From the NCBI GenBank assembly GCA_030951065.1, contig JAUZQH010000002.1, forward strand, positions 1-19,407: a stretch of DNA of 19,407 nucleotides, written 5' to 3'. Origin of the DNA: Mariprofundus sp. GTDB lineage: Bacteria > Pseudomonadota > Zetaproteobacteria > Mariprofundales > Mariprofundaceae. Below the pieces are notes generated by a model, which worked only from the letters and a program-made list of their open reading frames with translations, searched no databases and had not been told where the DNA came from. The position numbers were made by a program, and so were the translations under genes. Below are positions 14,186 through 19,407 of this stretch, piece by piece (within the stretch, counting starts at the first letter, position 1; the number at the start of each line of letters is the position of its first letter).

Positions 14186-14631
14186 AAGTACGGTTGCTGG
14201 TGGTGGGCCGCGGTTCCAGAGAACTGTCCGGCTTCGAATCGAGATTTATTGAACGGCTCAAACCATTTTCAGACTGTCAGGTCATCGAGTTATCGGAAGG
14301 GCGTGGCAAGCAGGTCACCCAGCGCAAGCAGGAAGAGGAAAAACAGATTTTGAAGCACGTACGCCAAGGGTTTGTAGTGTTTGATGAACGGGGTTCACTG
14401 CACACCAGTATGCAGTGGGCGGATTATCTGGGCCGGCTGGCCGGCGATGTACAACAGGATTTTGTGATAGGCGGGGCTGATGGTGTTTCCGATGTGGTTC
14501 GGTCCAGGGCTGCGGCTTGCTGGAGCCTGTCAAAATTGACTTTGCCGCATCAGCTGGCGCGCGCAGTCGTACTCGAACAGCTATACCGTGCATTTACAAT
14601 CATTCAGGGCCACCCTTACCACCGCGTATGA
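14182..14631 (+). CDS. rlmH: 23S rRNA (pseudouridine-1915-N3) methyltransferase RlmH
   Basis: RlmH is a SPOUT methyltransferase that modifies pseudouridine 1915 in helix 69 of 23S rRNA. The 149 residues (about 155 in E. coli) include FDERG (67-71), the SAM-binding knot FVIGGADGVSDVV (94-106), SLSKLTLPHQLAR (115-127) and the C-terminal LEQLYRAFTIIQGHPYHR (131-148). GTG 14182 overlaps rsfS by GTGA, and its stop overlaps the next ATG by ATGA, so translation is coupled on both sides. Confidence 0.95.
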   Translation: MKVRLLVVGRGSRELSGFESRFIERLKPFSDCQVIELSEGRGKQVTQRKQEEEKQILKHVRQGFVVFDERGSLHTSMQWADYLGRLAGDVQQDFVIGGADGVSDVVRSRAAACWSLSKLTLPHQLARAVVLEQLYRAFTIIQGHPYHRV

Positions 14632-15791
14632 CATGGCTGTTTCGATTATTCGCATTATTACTGGTGGCCACCTGGCTGCCGGTGGCCGTCTGCACGGCCG
14701 GTTCAGGTCAGGGGATATCTACAGAACAGAAAATTGAGCGCGTCAAGAAAGAGCGCCAGCGTTTGGCGCAGGTGAAAAAGCAGCTTGAGCTGCAACTGGG
14801 CAGTATTGGCAAGGAGTTGCACAAGCTGGATATTGCCCTGACCACGGCACGAAAGGCCAGCCGGGATGTGCATGACAAGATAAAGGCCACTGATCAGCAG
14901 TTACTGGCATTGAAGCAACAGTCAAAGCAACTGGAAAAGCGTATAAGCGCCCTGAAACAGATCGTTCTGGATCAGGCTATGGCTGCATGGCAACACAGTT
15001 CGCATTCCTCCCAGTGGATGGGTGTATTGACCGGCGTATCGGTCAGCGATATCCCACATCGCCGCTTTCTGCTGAATCATGTGATGCGGTCGGAAGAGAA
15101 TGATCGCCGCGCCTATGCCGAGTCGGTAGCCGAACTTGCGCGGGTGGAAACGGAATTACAAACAAAGCGCCAACAGCTGGAATTATTGAGGCAGGAAAAA
15201 AAACAGGCCGAATCCAGACTGATGGCCAGCGTGACAGATAAACGCAAGATGATAAAACGGGTGCGCGATGATGTTCGTGCCAAGGCACGCAAGGACAGCC
15301 GTCTGGCACGCGAAGAGAAAGCACTGATGCAGATGCTGGATGATATGGGGGCGGACTTGCTTGCAATTGATCGCCAGCAAACTGCCGGGGTGAGTATTCG
15401 GAAGCGAAAAGGACACCTGAAATGGCCGATTCGGGGACGTATCGTGGCCAGTTACCATTCCCGGCCTAAAGCCGGAATGTCGCGCTTGCAGGGTGTCCAG
15501 TTAAGGCCGAAAAACCATGCCAGAACAGTGAAAGCCATGGCCGCCGGTCAGGTTCGGTATGCGGACTGGTTTGGCGGCTACGGTCTGATGACCATTATTG
15601 ATTACGGTGATGGTTTGCTCGGCGTGTATGCCCATAACAATGCCCTGTACAAGCAGTTGGGGGATTGGGTTGAAGAGGGTGAGGTTATTGCTGATGCTGG
15701 CAGTACCGGCTGGGTGAACTCGGTGACGCTGTATTTTGAGATCAGGGACCGTGGCAGAGCCGTGAATCCGAAACGCTGGTGTCGGCGTTAA
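14628..15791 (+). CDS. EnvC-like murein hydrolase activator with degenerate LytM (M23) domain
   Basis: From ATG 14628 the product has 387 residues: a signal peptide (about 1-25), a long Lys/Gln-rich coiled coil (about 31-115 and 155-250) and a C-terminal LytM domain (about 265-382). Although the frame is open to 14517, the ATG that overlaps the rlmH stop by 4 nt places the signal peptide correctly. The LytM domain lacks catalytic M23 metal ligands: the first HxxxD region reads LQGVQL and the HxH motif is LYFEIR (368-373). His 336 in VYAHN remains. E. coli EnvC is similarly inactive and instead activates the amidases AmiA and AmiB at the septum, so that role is the best inference. The neighbouring ctpA and yibQ-like genes repeat a common proteobacterial arrangement. 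Confidence 0.88.
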   Translation: MTWLFRLFALLLVATWLPVAVCTAGSGQGISTEQKIERVKKERQRLAQVKKQLELQLGSIGKELHKLDIALTTARKASRDVHDKIKATDQQLLALKQQSKQLEKRISALKQIVLDQAMAAWQHSSHSSQWMGVLTGVSVSDIPHRRFLLNHVMRSEENDRRAYAESVAELARVETELQTKRQQLELLRQEKKQAESRLMASVTDKRKMIKRVRDDVRAKARKDSRLAREEKALMQMLDDMGADLLAIDRQQTAGVSIRKRKGHLKWPIRGRIVASYHSRPKAGMSRLQGVQLRPKNHARTVKAMAAGQVRYADWFGGYGLMTIIDYGDGLLGVYAHNNALYKQLGDWVEEGEVIADAGSTGWVNSVTLYFEIRDRGRAVNPKRWCRR

Positions 15792-15940
15792 TCCACTGGC
15801 AGCTTGCGCTGTAGTTGACAGGGCGGCAGGCAGCAAAGCAGGTGCAGTCGTTTGTTTGCCAGTTTGGCCACAGGCCTTGCGGATACGACAGCTTTTTTAG
15901 AAGTCAGTATCCATAAGTTTGAAATGATATGGGGTAGATT

Positions 15941-17266
15941 ATGTCTTTGAAATTACGTCGTGTGCTAATGGGTACGGGAATAGCGCTGGTTCTGGCTGTC
16001 GGGGTGATGGTCTTGAAGCCGGGAAGTCTGTTCGTACAGGCCGATGCGGCTACGGATTACCAGCAGTTGCAGAAATTCTCCCGCGTCATGGAAATGGTGC
16101 GTCGGGCCTATGTTAAAGATGTGAGCGATGAGGAACTGATCGATGGCGCACTTTCCGGCATGCTGTCCAGTCTCGATCCACATTCCACCTATATGGACAA
16201 GGACATGTATAAACAAATGACAGTCGATACCAAGGGTGAGTTTGGCGGTCTCGGTATTGAAATCTCTGCGGCTGAAGGCGGTATCCGAATCGTATCACCC
16301 ATTGAAGATACACCTGCGGACCGGGCTGGCGTGAAGGCTGGCGATCTGATCATTAAAATCGATGATGAACTGGCGCGGGACATGTCGTTGTCTGAAGGCG
16401 TGAAAAAAATGCGGGGGAAACCGGGCACCAGCATTGTGCTGACCATTTTCCGCAAGGGCAGTGATACACCGCTGGAAATTAAAATTGTACGTGCCGTCAT
16501 CAAGGTCAAATCAGTCAAGAGCGATATGCTGGCACCGGGATATGCTTATTTACGCATTACCCAGTTTCAGGAGCGTACTGCCAGTTTACTGAAGAAACAG
16601 ATTAAAGAACTGCAAAAACGCGCTGGCGGAAAACTGACCGGTGCAGTGCTGGATTTGCGCAACAACCCGGGCGGACTGCTTAATCAGGCGGTGGAAGTAT
16701 CCGATATGTTTCTGGATAAGGGGAATATTGTCAGCACCAAATCCAGGGCGGGTAAAAATCTTTCTTTTGATGCGCGTCGTGGGGACGTATTGAACGGTTT
16801 GCCGCTGATTGTGCTGATTAATCACGGTTCGGCATCCGCATCCGAGATCGTCAGCGGGGCATTGCAGGATCATCACCGCGCTGTTCTGGTCGGCACGAAG
16901 TCGTTCGGCAAGGGTTCTGTGCAGTCGGTGGTGCCTCTGAATGACGGTACCGCTATCAAGATAACCACTGCATTGTATTATACGCCGAGTGGACGTTCTA
17001 TTCAGGCTACGGGTATTGATCCGGATATTGAGGTGGAACAGGTGTTGCACAAACCGGAAGAAACATCAGAAAGTAAACGCCCGCTGGTATCAGAACGTGA
17101 TTTGAAAGGGCATTTGGCCAATGGAAATGGCAACAAAAAGAAGGCAAAGCTGCAAAAGAGCAAGGCCGAAGGCCCCAGTGAAGCTATGAAGAAACGTTTG
17201 CCGCTGGATACGCAATTGCAGCGTGCGCTGGATTTGCTGAAGGGGTTGCATGCACTCGAGGGATAG
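15941..17266 (+). CDS. ctpA: Carboxyl-terminal processing protease (S41 family), CtpA type
   Basis: S41A proteases act in the periplasm and trim or degrade substrates such as murein hydrolases. The 441-residue protein has an N-terminal signal or anchor (about 7-26), a helical N-region with DPHSTYMD (79-86), a PDZ domain (about 100-185, GLGIEIS and DTPADRAGVKAGD), and the protease core. VLDLRNNPGG (236-245) leads to the Ser/Lys dyad: the GSASASE serines (296-302, most likely Ser 299) and Lys 324 in FGKGSVQ. A Lys-rich linker (380-420) precedes the C-terminal helix. ATG 15941 follows GGGG at 15931-15934. The 149-bp gap before it has a T6 run near 15893-15898 but no convincing terminator or promoter. 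Confidence 0.95.
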   Translation: MSLKLRRVLMGTGIALVLAVGVMVLKPGSLFVQADAATDYQQLQKFSRVMEMVRRAYVKDVSDEELIDGALSGMLSSLDPHSTYMDKDMYKQMTVDTKGEFGGLGIEISAAEGGIRIVSPIEDTPADRAGVKAGDLIIKIDDELARDMSLSEGVKKMRGKPGTSIVLTIFRKGSDTPLEIKIVRAVIKVKSVKSDMLAPGYAYLRITQFQERTASLLKKQIKELQKRAGGKLTGAVLDLRNNPGGLLNQAVEVSDMFLDKGNIVSTKSRAGKNLSFDARRGDVLNGLPLIVLINHGSASASEIVSGALQDHHRAVLVGTKSFGKGSVQSVVPLNDGTAIKITTALYYTPSGRSIQATGIDPDIEVEQVLHKPEETSESKRPLVSERDLKGHLANGNGNKKKAKLQKSKAEGPSEAMKKRLPLDTQLQRALDLLKGLHALEG

Positions 17267-17295
17267 TGTTTTCACGGTCTTCTTCTGATTAGCGG

Positions 17296-18276
17296 ATGGC
17301 ACAAAAAAAGAACATACCATTCTGGCTGGGGCTTGTGCTGGTCATGGTGCTGGTGGCGTTGCTGGCCTTGGTTTTTATGGCACCACAGACTGAAAATGAA
17401 ACAGAACAATTCAGTGTGCAAATACTGAAAAAACAGCCAGCGCACCCCCCGGCCAGGGAGCCTGCCCCACAGGCCACCGAGCCGATGCCCGAAGTCCCAT
17501 CCATAGGTCAGTTGATTGAAGCGCTACCGCCGGAGAAATCACTGACTACGATAAGGGCGGATCATGGACTTGCGCTGATCATAGATGATGTCGGTTACAA
17601 TCTATCTACTCTGAAACGGCTGTTGGCGTTATCGGTTCCGGTGGCCATCTCCGTGCTTCCCGAAGGGCCGTTCGCCGAACAGTCAGCCAGGCTGGCACAT
17701 CAGTCCGGACAGGTCGTGATGTTACATCTACCCATGCAGCCCATCGACCCGTCACTGCAAATGAGTGAATCATTTCTGCTTGAGGGTATGTCCGAAGAGG
17801 CATTGCGCGACACCTTCAAGCGCGACATTGATCGGGTGCCTTTTGCCGAAGGTGTTAATAATCATATGGGTTCGCAGCTGACACAGATGGAGGTACCCAT
17901 GCAGCAGGTCATGCAGCTATGCCTGGAGCATAGCCTGTTTTTTGTCGATTCGAAAACCAGCAGCAGCAGTGTGGCGGCGACTGTGGCGAAAAGCATGGGG
18001 GTAAACTGGGCATCACGACGTTTTTTTCTGGATCATATTATGAGTCCGGAAGCGATGCATCATGAATGGGAGCGTGCCCGTACCTGTGTGAAGAAAGGGC
18101 GCCGCTGTATTGTCATTGCCCACCCAAGAGCTGCGAGCGTGGCCTTTCTGGAAAACAACCTGACAAAAGAGGATGCGGCGAATATGGTGTCGATCAAACG
18201 GTTATTGAGAGGTGAGCCGCTCACAGGCCAGTCATTGCAACAGCACGATATACGGGGGATACGAAATAAACCATGA
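17296..18276 (+). CDS. Divergent polysaccharide deacetylase family protein (YibQ/DUF610-like)
   Basis: The family has the NodB-like (beta/alpha)7 deacetylase fold and is commonly found next to envC and ctpA. The substrate is not established. The 326-residue protein begins with a membrane anchor (9-29), then a Pro/Glu-rich linker (about 30-85). The catalytic-type domain has ALIIDDVGYN (93-102, with the paired Asp), HLPMQP (144-149), GVNNHMGSQLT (186-196), FFVDSKTS (215-222), FFLDH (243-247) and AHPRAASVAFL (275-285). All family motifs are present, so it should be folded and possibly active on a periplasmic glycan. It starts 29 nt after ctpA with a weak ribosome site and overlaps the DUF502 gene by ATGA. 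Confidence 0.9.
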   Translation: MAQKKNIPFWLGLVLVMVLVALLALVFMAPQTENETEQFSVQILKKQPAHPPAREPAPQATEPMPEVPSIGQLIEALPPEKSLTTIRADHGLALIIDDVGYNLSTLKRLLALSVPVAISVLPEGPFAEQSARLAHQSGQVVMLHLPMQPIDPSLQMSESFLLEGMSEEALRDTFKRDIDRVPFAEGVNNHMGSQLTQMEVPMQQVMQLCLEHSLFFVDSKTSSSSVAATVAKSMGVNWASRRFFLDHIMSPEAMHHEWERARTCVKKGRRCIVIAHPRAASVAFLENNLTKEDAANMVSIKRLLRGEPLTGQSLQQHDIRGIRNKP

Positions 18277-18881
18277 CCGCATTACGTAAATATCTGCTTG
18301 CAGGCATCGTGGCTCTGGCACCCATTCTGGTTGTGGCGGCACTGGTCAACTGGCTCATTTCGATTTCGGATCAGGCCGTGGCATTGATGCCGCCGGTATA
18401 CCGGCCGGAAGTCCTGCTCGGTATCGATATCCCGGGTCTGGGTATTATCCTGGCGCTACTGTTTATTATCAGTATCGGCGCCCTGACCACACATTTTTTA
18501 GGCCATCATCTGATGCGTTTGATCGACAGGGTCATGGAGCGCATTCCACTGGTTCGCACGGTGTACAAGGCGACACGCCAGTTGCTCGAAGCGATATTCG
18601 GGGACAGTTCAAATGCTTTCAAGGAAGTGGTTATGGTTCCCTTTCCGCACAAAGGCAGCATGGTCATGGGATTTGTCACCGGAGAAAGCCCGCTCCAGGT
18701 TTCCGATGGTGGTGAGCCGTGTGTCTCCGTGTTTGTGCCCTCCACTCCTTTGCCAACCACGGGCTGGTTACTGTTTGTCGAGACTTGCGAGCTGAAACAT
18801 CTGGATATCAGTGTCGAGGAAGGTATGAAATTGATACTGTCCGGTGGCGCTGTACCCGCCCTGAAAAAGGAAGCCCAATGA
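18273..18881 (+). CDS. DUF502 family membrane protein
   Basis: The 202-residue protein has two clear membrane segments (about 7-30 and 52-75) and a soluble C-terminal domain. Its DUF502 pattern includes LLAGIVALAPILVV near the N-terminus, IPLVRTVYKATRQLLEAI (91-108), VVMVPFPHKGSMVMGFVTG, and VFVPSTPLPTTGWLLFV. No biochemical function is established that I know of. It overlaps the YibQ-like gene by 4 nt and the DUF484 gene by 4 nt, so all three are probably made together. Confidence 0.9.
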   Translation: MTALRKYLLAGIVALAPILVVAALVNWLISISDQAVALMPPVYRPEVLLGIDIPGLGIILALLFIISIGALTTHFLGHHLMRLIDRVMERIPLVRTVYKATRQLLEAIFGDSSNAFKEVVMVPFPHKGSMVMGFVTGESPLQVSDGGEPCVSVFVPSTPLPTTGWLLFVETCELKHLDISVEEGMKLILSGGAVPALKKEAQ

Positions 18882-19407
18882 GCAAGAAAGCGGATGATGC
18901 CAAAGGCAAGGTAGAGGATCTCTCGAGCCGGCGTTTCCAGCAGCTGGCGGATGAAAATCGTGAGCTGAAAGCTTATGTTGCCGAAGTGATGCAGCGGCTT
19001 CGGCAGAATGAACGGCTGTTCTCCCGCATGTTCGAGCTTGAATCGCAGGTGTTGAAGTCCACCGATCCGGAAGACCTTTGTTTTACCCTGCTCAGGGCTT
19101 TGCGTTCAGGCTTTGAACTGGACTTTGTACGTTTCTGGCTGGATCGCTCCAGCTTTATCGGCGGAAGGAAGCTGGATGCATTGTCCGAGCGTGATCTGGT
19201 CTGGATTGAAGAAGGTGAAATTGCGCAGATGGGGCTGATGCGAAAACGCACCTGGCTGATGCAACTGTCATCCGACCATTCCTTTGACTGGCTGACTGAA
19301 AAAGACAGCCATCTGGGCTCGATTGCGCTGCTCACACTGGGTGATCAGGATAAGCCGTTCGGCATACTCGGTGTCGGCTCTGTGGACAGGGATCGTTTTG
19401 CCCCGAA
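18878..19407 (+). CDS. DUF484 family protein (N-terminal part, cut by the window end)
   Basis: ATG 18878 overlaps the DUF502 stop (ATGA) and the frame stays open to the last base, giving 176 residues. The N-terminus is a charged coiled coil (about 10-65, RRFQQLADENRELKAYVAEVMQRL), followed by a GAF-like domain with LDFVRFWLD (90-98) and, near the edge, GSIALLTLGDQDKPFGILGVGS. This fits DUF484, a GAF-like family that commonly precedes xerC in proteobacteria. Its ligand is unknown. xerC would be the expected next gene but lies outside the window. Confidence 0.85.
   Translation, partial: MSKKADDAKGKVEDLSSRRFQQLADENRELKAYVAEVMQRLRQNERLFSRMFELESQVLKSTDPEDLCFTLLRALRSGFELDFVRFWLDRSSFIGGRKLDALSERDLVWIEEGEIAQMGLMRKRTWLMQLSSDHSFDWLTEKDSHLGSIALLTLGDQDKPFGILGVGSVDRDRFAP

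Noticed and set aside
14517..14627. Upstream extension of the EnvC-like protein by 37 residues
   Set aside because: It overlaps the conserved end of rlmH and would bury the signal peptide. ATG 14628 in the ATGA overlap is far better.
1..19407. Use of TGA as a sense codon genome-wide
   Set aside because: Many clear genes here end in TGA at the expected length, so TGA is a working stop codon.

Overview
The window (about 53% GC by eye, all genes on the + strand) is a dense run of bacterial housekeeping genes. The proteins are proteobacterial. EnvC-like, CtpA, YibQ-like, DUF502 and DUF484 proteins, a C+ type L31, an L27 starting MAHKKAGGS and a System II cytochrome c maturation pair (ResB/CcsA) together suggest a lineage near the gamma/betaproteobacteria. 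A Zetaproteobacterium (Mariprofundus-like) is my best guess, but this rests on gene order and protein flavour, not on a search. No tRNA, rRNA, CRISPR array, transposase or phage gene was seen.

Layout. 1-342: C-terminal end of a NuoB/HycG-family Fe-S subunit of a complex I-like or group 4 hydrogenase-like complex. 440-2188: purD and purE, two purine synthesis steps. 2205/2229-2744: a divergent TsaC/YrdC-like gene with no ATG start. 2759-5762: resB and ccsA for cytochrome c haem delivery; resB is cut by one in-frame TGA. 5763-5962: a highly structured leader before galU. 5963-6835: galU. 6987-8163: tsaB and a low-molecular-weight protein tyrosine phosphatase. 8366-9169: rpmE, rplU and rpmA, closed by a strong terminator. 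9224-9374: an inverted-repeat intergenic element ahead of obgE. 9375-13045: obgE, proB and proA, with a three-hairpin spacer inside the proline pair and a terminator after proA. 13173-15791: nadD, rsfS, rlmH and an envC-like gene, overlapping by 4 nt at each join. 15941-19407: ctpA, a YibQ-like divergent polysaccharide deacetylase, DUF502 and the start of DUF484, again mostly coupled by 4-nt overlaps.

Functional themes are translation and tRNA modification (rpmE, rplU, rpmA, obgE, rsfS, rlmH, tsaB, TsaC-like), nucleotide, NAD and proline synthesis (purD, purE, nadD, proB, proA), cytochrome c maturation (resB, ccsA), and envelope or division functions (galU, envC-like, ctpA, yibQ-like). Non-ATG starts are common: GTG in purE, tsaB, rpmE, nadD, rsfS and rlmH, TTG in galU, and TTG or CTG in the TsaC-like gene.

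Most worth a second look: the TGA that replaces an apparently conserved Cys codon in resB; the multi-hairpin leader of galU with two mutually exclusive helices; the triple hairpin between proB and proA; the repeat element that may supply the obgE promoter; and the divergent TsaC-like gene with an odd start.
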